This document shows positions 13,516 to 25,300 of a DNA stretch of 41,646 nucleotides, in pieces; position 1 is the first letter of the stretch; each line of letters begins with the position of its first letter. The notes beneath the pieces were generated by a model. That model searched no databases, was not told the DNA's origin, and was given only the letters and a program-made list of their open reading frames with translations. The stretch lies in assembly GCF_000003605.2 (NCBI RefSeq), contig NW_003125887.1, positions 160,979 through 202,624 of the forward strand. Reading direction: 5' to 3'. The stretch comes from Saccoglossus kowalevskii. Lineage: Eukaryota > Hemichordata > Enteropneusta > Harrimaniidae. Made by a program: the position numbers and the translations under genes.

Positions 13516-13700
13516 CTTAAAGTTAGCAACCCATTTTTTTTACAGTGAGTAAGAAGGGGAAGTCCTCACCAAGTGTCGTGACCATGTCTTCGTGGATTTC
13601 TTTGGAAGTCGTCCCCTTTTTATAGAGATATTTGATCACAGCACAGCCTCTGTCTGGTCCATTTTGTGATTTTCGTCTCACCTGCTGATTTTAAATGGGC

Positions 13701-14640
13701 ACCGCGTTCTAATTAATGAATACATAAATTTGCATTTCTAAAGTTTTTTTGTTTTTTTTAGATTTTTTCAAACATAGGTGTAATTTTTAATTTAAAAAAA
13801 ATGTTCCCCACTCGCCGCGAAATCACCCCGTCGGGGATTTCTTTCGCGGTCACGCTAGTTTTCGGGATCAAACTAATAAGGCCAATTAATTAATTATTTT
13901 TTGTTAAACAAAAAAGAAGTCTAGGACATTTTCAAACGACGTCATTGCGCTCTGCGTTTCTTGATTGGTCAGAATCACAACTGCCATTGGAATTTATAAA
14001 TACTAGTACATGTATTTATGAAAATGGAGAAAGTGGGTTTGTTGTGTCAACTGTATAAATTTATCATTCTATTTCAATTATATGTGCAAGAAATTATCAT
14101 GGGTCTATTTGTAGTCATTTGGTCACATTTAGAAGATGAAAACAAGTATGGAAATAATAGTCCCGCTACCTTAAACTAGATGCCATGTACACTGTATGGT
14201 CACGGGACGACTAATAATCTACGAAATGGCTGGACTCCAGGTTAGAATGAAGTCGTTCGGAGTTCACCGTGTTTATGATGCGCACTTATTTCACTGACAT
14301 GTGACGTGCTAGGACTGGGCGACAACAACCTCTGATTACAAGTTTCTGTGGTGACATCTGTATTATGACGTACTTGTAGTTTATTAGAAACCGGGATTAG
14401 AAATGATTACTTGACAGTAATATCACAGGGAGCCCAGGAACTATAATCAACTGTAGTACGCAGTGTTTATGAGCGGGGGGGGGGGGGTTATCGGCTGGTA
14501 TCTAGTGTAAGAAATAGACAAGGGATGAAGGCTCCAGCCAGCTCACATTTTTTAAACTCGAAAAAACAGACGAAAAGAATGAAAAATAAAATCTAAAAAA
14601 AATACCAGGTTAATCACTAAAGTTGGATTAAATTTTCAAA
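13701..14640. other. AT-rich intergenic DNA with a hairpin and a G run
   Basis: An imperfect hairpin at 13815-13849 has arms CCGCGAAATCACCCCG and CGGGGATTTCTTTCGCGG. A run of 13 G residues lies at 14475-14487. No coding region is seen. Confidence 0.5.
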
Positions 14641-14711
14641 AAAATAAGCTTTCAAAAACAATTTAGATGTCTAAATAATTTAAAGAGAGGCGGCGGAAAG
14701 AAATTGTGCAT

Positions 14712-14735
14712 GGGGGTGGGGGTGGGGGTGGGGGG
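14712..14735 (+). repeat. G-quadruplex-forming GGGGGT tract
   Basis: Four runs of five or six G are separated by single T residues, a canonical intramolecular G-quadruplex pattern. Confidence 0.8.
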
Positions 14736-15066
14736 TGTTAGTCTGCTCACCAACCTTGTGCCGAATGCGCGACCGGGGGTCACTGGCCTTCCAGTTTGGG
14801 TCAGATTGGTGGGGGTGTGCGGCTGGGAAGTGCCGACCCCAAACCCAACGTGCACCATAGACCATTTTCAACTCAAAAACCATACCCCATTATAGACCAA
14901 ATAGTGATTTTGTATATCCATTAGAATCCAAATTTTCACTAAATTTATTCATTTATACTAGGTTTTATCTACATCACCCGGACTCACTAATAAAAGTACT
15001 AAAATGTACTCGGGTAAATACATGGATATTAAAAATCAGAGCCCATCCTGGACAGGCCATCCTAAT

Positions 15067-15390
15067 ATCCTCGGGGGCGGACATCCGGGCATTTTCTACC
15101 GCCTGGCAACCCTCGCGGTGAAAACAAAGATCAAAAACTCGCAGAAAACGGTACTTTGCTATGGTTGTAGAGAGTCCCCTGAACAGTGTAACAAGATTAG
15201 CCCTACGTGTGTAACATATATGAATTTGGTTGTTCAGGATTACTTCAAAGTTGAGTTTGTGTTGTTTTCTCGAATTTTCACTGGCTCCACCGGCGTTCCA
15301 CTGCACAGTAGCGCACACAGAAATACGTGGTACAGTGATGCGCGTCTTAGCAACGTAGAACGTCTGTGACGTAGCTCCGCCCCCGAGGAT
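15067..15390. mobile_element. 324-bp TIR element, family A copy 1
   Basis: Perfect 15-bp terminal inverted repeats bound it: ATCCTCGGGGGCGGA at 15067-15081 and its complement at 15376-15390. The interior matches a second copy at 32979-33441 over nearly its whole length, and one end recurs at 39157-39184 in reverse orientation. There is no coding capacity, so this is a non-autonomous DNA transposon family. No clear target duplication is visible. Confidence 0.75.
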
Positions 15391-15830
15391 TGGACCTAAA
15401 GGCAAGCAAATCTATGCCCCATTCTAGACCAAACAGCTAAAATTTACGACCCCAAAGGGCGGTACGTCCCCATAATGTGTTTTACATTAAGTGCCCCCCG
15501 ACCTTGCGAAATTTTGAAATATAGACCCTCTGAAGAGCTATTTCCTGTATTTTGAGGGGCAGATTTTGCTGGCACAAAGGGGTTCAGCTTGGTTTTTTGA
15601 TGGGCGACGCCCCCCAACATTTTTTTCGAAATTTCTGCCACCGCTCTCCCTCCCACCCCACCCCTGATTATTTTTCTTTGGCATATTTTAAATTATGCTA
15701 TTATTTGTATAAATTGTAACACAATCCCCGATAAAAAACACGATCACTAAAAGACATGTGATCTGCAGACAATAACGGTACAGTTACCGTGCATGTCATT
15801 TCGCCGAGTCGGAGTCCCTCTATTGCTGTG

Positions 15831-15926
15831 TTTTCGCGGGAAACTGGTTAAGTCAAAGTCTGCTCTAATTGGACGATTGGATCACATGACGACGCTCATT
15901 ACAGCGTGCTCTTGGTCACATCCGGT
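15831..15926 (+). promoter_or_regulatory. TATA-less lamin promoter with E2F, CCAAT and ETS-like sites
   Basis: Upstream of the lamin ATG lie a palindromic E2F-type site (TTTTCGCGGGAAA, 15831-15843) and two inverted CCAAT boxes 8 bp apart (ATTGG at 15868 and 15876). An M-box-like ATCACATGAC lies at 15881-15890, and an ETS-type site (ACCGGATGT on the minus strand) at 15918-15926. No TATA box is seen. This set is typical of promoters of growth-linked housekeeping genes. The transcription start is inferred to lie between 15927 and 16003. Confidence 0.55.
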
Positions 15927-16003
15927 TGGGAAGGTTTTTGCCGCGAAGTTTTTGTATACAGTCACCTGGTTTATCCTTAGTTTTGACAACTGATTTGACA
16001 GCA

Positions 16004-16383
16004 ATGGCGACCCAGACAAGACGACAGACAACTCGCACAGAGTATACATCTTCAAAGTCAAGTGGTGGACGCTCACATACGTCTCCATTGAGCCCGACGA
16101 GGATATCTCGTTTGCAGGAAAAAAATGATATGATCGATCTCAATGACCGACTTGCTGCATACATCGAAAGAGTGCGGCAGCTTGAAACTGAGAACAGTCG
16201 TCTCACTACAAAAGTCACGAAGATCGAGGAGACACAGTCGAGGGAAGTAACCAACTTGAAGTCTTTGTACGAGTCTGAATTGTCTGAAACCAGGCGTTTA
16301 TTAGACAGCACTTCGAAAGAGAAGGCTCGTTTGCAAATTGAGCACGATAAATGGAAAACGCAAGCACTGGAACTGCAATCCAG
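16004..16383 (+). CDS. LMNB: lamin exon 1: head, coil 1A and start of coil 1B
   Basis: Starts with MATQTRR and carries [14 protein letters not shown], the CDK1 site and head-rod junction shared by lamins, then [16 protein letters not shown] of coil 1A. It ends at CAG|GTTAGT in phase 2, the same phase as vertebrate lamin exon 1. The following intron is 5341 bp. Confidence 0.96.
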
Positions 16384-19300
16384 GTTAGTAATTTGGTAGA
16401 TCTATTATAACCTTTATCTTTAATTTCAATTTTATTTAATTTTGCGAGCTTTCCTGATTAAATAGGGAATGTATTGTGCATAAGGGCTGGGTCTGTTGCA
16501 TCTGCGTCGAAAACCCACGCTACATTATGCTGTTGGCTGCCATTTTGGACTTGTCAACTTCCGGGAAACTAGAGGTCATAGGGGTGGGAGGCTATTTAGA
16601 TGGTATATCAGTATGTTCAACATTCGATATGAACAGCTGTTGTGATGTAATACAACAGTGTTACAAAAGCTGTAATTTATCTATGTATTTATAGAAATTA
16701 ATTTTCTTTTGTTTCTCATAAACATCAGTGCTCCATCTGTTTGTGCATTTGTTGCCCCTCCCATTGTAATGGAATGGTAATGACCCCAGTAGGACTAAAA
16801 TACCAAGCATAATTTACCAATGGGTGAATGCACTGTGTGTGGAGAGAAGGCCTTCAATGAATGGCTTGTCTAATGATTTATTTTGTACAATTAACATGGC
16901 CATCACTGTTCTATTGTTAGAAGTCAGTTTAAAAAAAACAAATCTTGCAGGTCGTGCCAATGTCAACTTTTACTGTTTAACTTTAACCAGTGTTTTACAG
17001 TATATAAAAAGTCTATCTTCAACTTGTATGAACACATGTAGTTTATAATATAGTAATTCATGAACAGTAATTTTGGCTCCTTGAGTTCCTTTTGTACCCC
17101 ACCCCTAACCTTCTAAATTAACTCAACAGTACCGTACTCGACCGCGTTAGCGCCCAGGGGCCTCAACTCAGAAAATCACTATTTTTTAGGGGTGGGCGCT
17201 TACCCGAGCACCCCCCTCGAAAAAGAGTGCAAATGAGGGAAATCAAATTACGAAATTAGTTGAGTCGTCATTAATTTTCACAATGAAGGAACAGAAATGA
17301 TCACAGAAAATATGCACTCTTTATTACAATATTAATTACGTACCACCAGAATTTACGAAATTAAAAAAATTTGAGTCTGTTGGAACACAGTCGAAGTCAA
17401 AATTGTCATATTATCTCCACTGACGAAGGTGTTGCATGTTGGATCGTACGCAAACTCTCGATGAAAATCACTTTCCGCCATGATGCATTTGCAGATTTCA
17501 CCTGCAGCGGCGTCCTTTGACCTAATGGGTCAAGTTGGTTATTAACCAATCACAATGCTGTGTTGTACTGACGCAATCCTTCGGAAATTCTCGAAGACTA
17601 TCCGGTAACGCAATGCGGAAGTGAATTATCGATGTCGAAGTACGATCTGTTGGAATTGATTTCAGCGAATAAACAACATAGTTTTTCCAAAAAACTAGTA
17701 ACTAGCCATTTTTGAGAGGTAAAGTGAATATGGCATGAAATATTTACCGCATTTTACTTGTATTAACAGGTCATTGTCGAAGCGTAGGTTACGCACGGTT
17801 ACCGTGTTCTACGCATTCTCAACATGTTTACAGCGATCGATATCCACGCTGTATCATATAAAAACGATTACCAAGATTCGTTACGCAAGACCAAGTTTTA
17901 AATTAGTTGCATTTTGAAGGAGTAGGCGCTTTGCCGAATGTGACCCCAAATATAAAAATTGCGCAAAAGTGGGGGGTGGGCGCTTGCCCGGGCATGAGCG
18001 CTAACGCGGTCGAGTATGGTATATGCCAACAGTGGATAACTATAGGTGTCCTTAGGAAGGGCATATCCAATTAAATTGTAGAATGCTGTGTTAGGAGTGG
18101 TGTACAAAAAAAATCTCTTTCCATATTTTTTTGTAGTATTGACAGTTGTAAGATGTTGCCATGCCTATGATTTAATCATTTTTAGCCATTCAACCTTAAA
18201 AAACTTCGCTAATATTATATTACATTCTATTGGCTTCTATTGTGGCTGTCTATCGCACACATTCGATCAGGTCCAAAAAAACTGAGCACTGTGATTGTGT
18301 AATGGTAACACAAGTAAGAGACTACGGTCGACTGTAATACTTGTAATACTGTAATAATTGTTTATTTTGGAAGGAAAGACTGGCATCAAAGTACAATTAG
18401 AGCAATCCACACTAAATATGCACTAAAACACCCTTTATATAGGGTTAAATAGGATTACACTGCAGATTTTAAAATTGGAGGAAAAACGCTATGATTGGTG
18501 TGCCATGTGAGAAGGTCACTATAGAATAAACATTTCAGCTTAATCTGCTACAAAGTTGCGACTTCTCTTGCGTTCGCTGTGATAAAGGCATGTTTGTGAA
18601 CATTACGTAAATGGCTTACAATAAATTGATTTGTGCTTCATAGGAATACATGTATTGTGAGGTGAAATGAAGCAAATAATGCTTGGAATCAGAGAATAAT
18701 GCTTGGAATCGAATGAAATGAAAACAAATACAGAAAATGATTGTCTATCGATACAAACTAAATACGAATGAAAAATAATAACTATAATTAAACAACAAAT
18801 ATAATTGAATCGAGAAACACACGTGGATAAGCATCCACGATATTTATAGCAAGACTTCAATTGGCATGGGGTAGGGTAGCCCCTCTTTTAGTAAATAGGC
18901 AATAGATGGAGCTGCATTTATGCTGGATAACAATGGTGCTCCTTGATGTAGTTAAATAACATGACACAGCCTGTGTTTAGTTGTTGGGTTTCAAAGTGAA
19001 AGCAAGGCCACTGTGTACATTGCTTATGACAACTAAGCTCAAAGTTCAGCATTTTTTTTTTAAAGGGAACAATCAACATGTGACCTCATTGTTTTCTATA
19101 CATCTGGTGTGCAAGCTTATTGAAAATAATTCCAAATAAAATATATTTGCCAAAATACTGTAAAATAGAAAAAAAGTTAACAGAAAACGAAACATTTTGG
19201 GACCAGAAATAAATCTTTTTTTTTTTTTTTGGCTAATAAAGCATTGGAATTCTTAATTGAAATTTGTCTTTCCAAGGAAATGGTAAATACAAGGCTATTT

Positions 19301-22300
19301 AATATTAACGACATAGGTAGGAGGAAAGGAAGGGTGATGTATAAAATTAGTAGGTAGTCTTGGCTTTCTCGTATTCTGTGACCTTTTTTTGTTTTGTTGT
19401 TGCAGAGGTCATACAGTAGCTATTAAATAAGTCTTAAAAATAAAAACAGTAGTTTTACGAGTCTAAAATAACAACTATGACAACATAAGCCATAGATTTA
19501 TAGGTATAGGCAAGTACAATAGCATTTTAATTATTTGTACAATTGAGGCAGAACTACTTGAAGTAACAGGGGTGGGTAAACAAGTTAAAAATTGATCTGT
19601 AATTCAGACTCAAGAATTTACTATTAGCATGTTACTGTATTGACCTAAACATCATCTGAAATTTTTTGATATACTGTAAAATGACTAATTTTCACTGGGG
19701 TTAAATTTCGCTTATTTACCATTTCAGGCATATTCAGTGGGTTTACTATAGTGTACTATAGCGAATACTATAGTGTATACTCTGTACTGATGTTTGCGTA
19801 AGTGTTTACAGTCTTCCAATTTTGCTATTGTTGTTTTTGAAAACTCCATTTATTATTAATTTGCGCAAAAGAAATTGCCAGGAATGTTTGTAAGATTGTA
19901 GCTTCTTCTGTTTTAGTTTTCTACAAAATAACTACAAAAAATCAGTAGTTTGGACTTACTGTAATTAACAAAATAAAAAATAGGTAAAAAAAATTGAGGC
20001 ACAGATTCTTTGTACATTGTGTTGGAAAACTGCTCAGGTAATTCCTTAGATAAACAATGATTTGACATGTATGCACTGCAGTATTTACAGTATCTAAAAT
20101 TTCAGATAATGTATAGATTATGGTGAGAAACTACAACAGATCATTTTTTAATTTGTTTATTTTCCCAAATGTAGGTAAGATAATCAATGTTACGACAAAC
20201 TGACTGCACCATTACATGACAAATCTGTGCGGTTGATTTGTCAGCTTCATAACAAAGCCTCATTGCCTTCAGCTAAAGGGCGTGTCCCTGCCCTCTGAAG
20301 GAATGAAAGGAATGTTGTTATCGATTGGGAGGTGCAGATTACTGAAGTAACCTCATTTTGGTCAGTAGGTCAGAAGGTTACATTACCATTGTGTCAATGA
20401 TGAAGTGTTGCCTTTCTGATGCTATAGTGTACATTAATGTAAAGTCATTGAGTAGTACATTCATGGTCAATTGCCTCAGTTACAAACACCGGTCGTTTTT
20501 CTTTACAACCGCTCCACGTATTCCACATGCCTGGTCACTATGTTACAATTTGTTAAATAAAGAAAACCGAAGGTCTTTAACTCATCGCCTGCCGACGCTG
20601 TTTTTTCCTATTCATTTTGACAATCCATGGAGGCTTTCGGCAGGCAAATGTTAACTCGTAGACCCGATGGCCAATGCTTAACTTAATAATAGAGTTGGCT
20701 GAAATAGACATACACAGTTATTTGTATTATATATACAAGTTTGTGCTTTTATTTTCCTGTACCAAACTGTGGTACTACACTGCTGTATTAGTTCTATTCT
20801 AGTAGCATATTTTCTTACATAAAAAATGTGTGAAGAAAATACAAGTCATATTTTTACGATTCAGCGTTTGTGTTTTTTTATCCGATGTGCTTCTAATAAA
20901 GCAAATATGGTATATTGTGCATGGTTGCTTGGTATCGTTACTGTAGAAAGAAATAGAACAGGTTGATTAATTTAAATGGTTTGCTAGAATACCAACTTTT
21001 ATAATTTCAGTAGTAATGAATTCTCGTCATAGTTATAAACTGGGGCAAAATTTCCACTGCACTTTCCTTCAGCCGATTGGGACAAAAATAGTTGCCACAA
21101 AAATTAGGGTTAATTCCTAGAAATATTGAAGAATATAAGAAAAAGGTCCAGACAAATTTAGGCGAGAAAGTCTGGTGGGGGGGGGGGGGGGTTTCTTGGT
21201 AAAATGTGAGCGCATTTACGTGCGAGAAATTAAAATTTTAACTCGTCATCTGCTGAGGACATTATATAATATTCATATTTGTTGAAGCTGTCAACAGCCG
21301 AAGTGTTTAAATTAATGATAATGGAAAGAACAAAAGAGAAAACATTTTGTTTAATTGGGATTATAAAAATATATTTAAATATTTTAGGTATAAATTCTAT
21401 AGGGATATATTGTAGACCGTTCTTTCTCCGGTAAATGCAGGTTAATTTGCATAACAATGCCACCTTAATTGCATATGTATTTTTATTACAATAAAAAAAT
21501 AAAATTCTATATAAACCATGGATGTAAAATAGTTGACTTTCTAATAATCAGCTTTATTGGTAAAATAGTGGCAGTGTTGAATTTTGTTCCCCATTATATA
21601 CTTACTCAGTATAGTGAATGCCGCTAACACAAACTAAAACAATGTTATTTTCCATTGTTTACAAAACAGTGGTGGTGTTTTGAGAAAAGTGACGTTCAAA
21701 AGGCATCTTTTTATTTTTGCGTAGATTTGGCAAATTAGAAAAAGACCTTGCCAGTGCTGAGAAGCGTTTACTTAATCTTGAAGCCCAACTGTCCGATAAA
21801 GACGCCAAACTTAAGACTGCTCTGAACGAAAGACAACATTTTGAAGATGAGTACAATCGTCTCAAACGGGACTATGCGAACAAAGAGAAACAGTTGGATG
21901 TTTCAAAAAAGCAGCTTGAAGAAGAGACGGTTCTTCGTGTGGATTTGGAAAATAGATGCCAGAGTTTGAAAGAAGAATTGGCCTTTAAAGAATCAATATA
22001 CAAACAGGTAAGACTTGACTTGATTTCCATGCCAGCATTTTTTTGTTCGTAACTGGTATACTTCTTGCAATGGTACTTATTATTTATATACATGGTATAG
22101 ACTGGAGAAACTTGGTGGTTTGTACTAGCCCATATTTCGGGCCGGTAATTAACAGATTTTTTTGTAACTCCAGTCATAGTCATTTTAGTTATCATTTGTC
22201 AACAACTTTGGCATGTGCCTGTTTGGAGAGAGATCACAGCAGTTGTGTTCACGTTAGTCAGAATCACATCGGGACCCACTTGGCTCATGACGAAATCATG

Positions 22301-25300
22301 ACCTTATTCATTGATCTGTTATTTGGCCAATACATGGAAAATTATATGCATATGGTGATAATAATAATTTCTACATTGTAATTGTATCCATTTGTTTACA
22401 CACAAGTTTCTAACGTGAACGCCACTTATGATCAAGTTTACTGGTTTCTTGCTGCAATTCTCTCCAGGTGCCCGATGAGTGCCCTGGATTGAGTCCTAAG
22501 CAAGACGAGTGTTCACCTCAGGTTTTTCAAGTGTAATGCAACTTAGGCCACAAGCTGCATTGTTTCGCTTCCACTCGCGTTGCTTCAAACTGTTCGTGAT
22601 GCTTTGATTCAGGCAAGTGAGTGGTAGCAAAAACTTTGCAAATATAATTTGGGTTAGTAATGTTGATAGAGCACATATGTGAATAAATAAATAAATATAT
22701 GACAATGATACATTATGTTGCTAAGGAAACAGAGGGATCTTCATAAGTCAACACCAAGTGCATTACAAGGCTGTCACAGAAAACAAACAATATTGTGATT
22801 TTTCCCGCAAGTCTGACCCATTAACTTTAAATAAAATTCAGAAATGAAGTATTGATAACTACTGGACTGAGCCAACTGGCGTGATGTAAAAAATATTTTA
22901 CATGGGAGAAATTCATGGAATGACACAGCAGTAAATTCAAGTTAAAAGCTATTTTATGATCAGCATCTTACATCTTAAAAATATTGCACATGAAACAAAA
23001 CAGCTAAGAATGTGATTAATAACTTTACTAACTCTATAACAGTGGAGTGTATATATTGCTTGTGGAAGTGTAAGTAACTGACTATTGATGAGAAATGATT
23101 AAATGACACGCAGAAAGGTTTACCGTTAAAAGCATACTTTCTGTCGCCATTCATCAAATAACTAACTAATGTAGTGGTAACTACATTTGTGTGTTTTCTA
23201 TAGGGAATTATTAAATTAATACAATTACATTAATTATAAATTATGAAAAACCTGACAATGTACATGCAATAATAGTCCCAAGGTCTAATGAAAATAACAT
23301 GCTCATCATCATGTAAATTTTATGCTATTAGTATGCAAATTAGCCAAATACTTGGTGAAACATTAGTTTAGTAGTGTTTATCATAATCTTTACAGTTCAT
23401 TCCCAGAGTTGATTTTAATCCCTATCATGTGCATAGTGTCAGTAATTATTAATAATATTTTAACAGGAAGTCGAGGAAGTGAGAACTCAAAAGGAGATCA
23501 GTATCACTGAAGTCGATAACCGTGCAAGAGAAGACTACGAGAGTCGTCTGCAGATCAGTCTGCAGGAGTTGAGGGAAGAGTATGAAGACCACACCAAGTT
23601 CATGAAACAGGAATCCGAATCTATGTTTCATTCTAAGGTATTGTAATAAATGATATTATTGGATGATAGTTAACCTTTGATCTTGTCTTGTTACCGATTT
23701 TCAAACTTTGATGACACAGACTGCTGCATTGCCAAGTATTGTACATGTCTGGCTTTGCACTCACTCGACCACCAGTTGAAAACCTAAAATTTTTGGATTA
23801 AAATTTCAGCGTGATGTCAAACTCGATACTCATCACAATAATAATACAATGTATGTGACTTCTGTGCTTTCATCGGTCTGATTGTTGGAGGGTAATGTAA
23901 CCTGATTTGACCTATAATTGATATACAAGTCATGACCTTTGACCTTTGTTAACGAAGTGTGTTCATTGAAAAGAAGTAGGGCGCAATAATACTGCATGAT
24001 TGAAGCCGTACTTTGTACACATGATGTAAAATGGTGATTATCTTTTCGAGTTGGAGACATGTTCAGGGCTGTCGTCAATCATGGTAATTGATATTATTCG
24101 TTATTTTCCAGATCGCAGAAATGAAACTTCTCCTTGAAAAGCAGAGTGGTGAAGCTGCTACCGCTAAAGATGAAATGAGAATGGGTCGCACAAAGTTAGA
24201 CGGTCTGCAGTCGCAAGTTAATACATTGAAGGCACAGGTAGGTTTCGCAAAGCGTGAACACATTGATGGCCACATAAAATCAACGTCATATGCTCTTGAT
24301 GATGCGATGATTCTGTGTGGGGCATGGGCATCCGTTGTAGTTTGTGTCCAATAAAAGTACACTTTGTATGTGGTATAATAAAAACACGTACTTATACATG
24401 TAGGTGTGACTACATTATTTTCTATTCCCGACAGAACAATGCATTATCAGATCGTGTGAAAGACTTAGAGAAGCAATTAGCAGATGAACAAGAGGCATCA
24501 GCTAATGCGTTAAAAGAGAGAGATGCAGAACTACAAAACATGAGAGATTCTATGGCGATTCAACTAAGAGAGTATGAAGAACTCATGGGTATAAAGATTG
24601 CGCTTGATATGGAGATAGCAGCTTATAGAAAACTACTGGAAGGGGAGGAATTCAGGTAGGTGTTAATTAATGATGAGCCAACTCCTTGTCTGCATAATGA
24701 CACCAATCTTATTAACCTTTCAATTTAAGTCAAGTTATCGCAATTATTAATTTACACCAAATTTTGTCCTGGTGTGCTAAAAAAACTACCTTTTTTAATT
24801 TTGCACATTGTACATTTTCACGAGCCGTTTTGCAAAAGCTAAGGCACAACTTAGTCTAAATTTGTTTGAGGTGTTCTGTAATTTTTTTCCCGACTAATTT
24901 TAGTTTTGGCTTGATCGAAACGACTGTGTGTGAAATGTTGCAATATTATCTCAAAAACCAATTATTGCATTTCAATAAGACTTGATATACCTGGGTACAA
25001 TGCTAAAGACCTGATAAGTTTTGGATTGAAATTAAAGCTTACTTAAATTGAATAATGTGCATAATAATCACATAGATACTCTGGAGATAATCCACGGACA
25101 TGATTAGTTTAATGTTAAAAAACATAAATAATGATTATCTAATTAGTATTTGCCCATTTCTGGTATCTCAAAAATCAGATTTAAATTGAACTTGAAGGTG
25201 CTCAGATTAAATCAGATTTAAACCACAAATGTACAATCAAATTTTTTTTGGTAAGTATTATTATCATAAGTATTGAGGATCACATTTTATGTTGTACATC

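Larger units (their letters stand above)
12160..13700 (-). pseudogene. decayed mariner transposase, interrupted by two insertions
   Basis: Read on the minus strand, fragments in changing frames match a Tc1/mariner-family transposase in the right order. The N-terminal helix-turn-helix region (YKKGTTSKEIHEDMV, about 13540-13640) comes first. Next come TVKKWVANFK up to the insertion and GKI after it. Then come NVLSNILGMSKLST, WVPRMLTPHQKLNR, the first catalytic Asp in FVTQDETLVHHF, VFWNSKRVIMIDYLQKG, the second in LLLKDNAQ, the third in YSPDLAPSGFYLF, and the C-terminal EKLEHRWTK near 12260. About 50 nt is missing between the second and third Asp, where mariners normally have 34 residues, and there are frameshifts and stops. 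One terminal repeat with an ACGAGGGGG start remains at 12161; its partner is not visible. It is inactive. Confidence 0.9.
14640..15670. repeat. complex dispersed-repeat block
   Basis: The outer parts resemble each other in inverted orientation: GAGAGGCGGCGG-type sequence near 14688 and its degraded complement near 15635. Related phrases of the ACCCCATTATAGACCAAA type occur near 14883 and 15415. The block contains a G-quadruplex-type tract (14712-14735) and, inside it, a 324-bp TIR element (15067-15390). The long frames on both strands here are by-products of the repeats, with no protein motif. Confidence 0.5.

Noticed and set aside
14974-15405. 143-codon minus-strand and 121-codon plus-strand frames
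   Set aside because: Both overlap the non-coding TIR element at 15067-15390, which recurs at 32979 without an intact frame.
15926-16003. N-terminal extension of the lamin frame upstream of the ATG
   Set aside because: The frame is open but has no ATG; the lamin head starts normally at MATQ (16004) with a strong context, and the upstream bases are promoter or 5' UTR.
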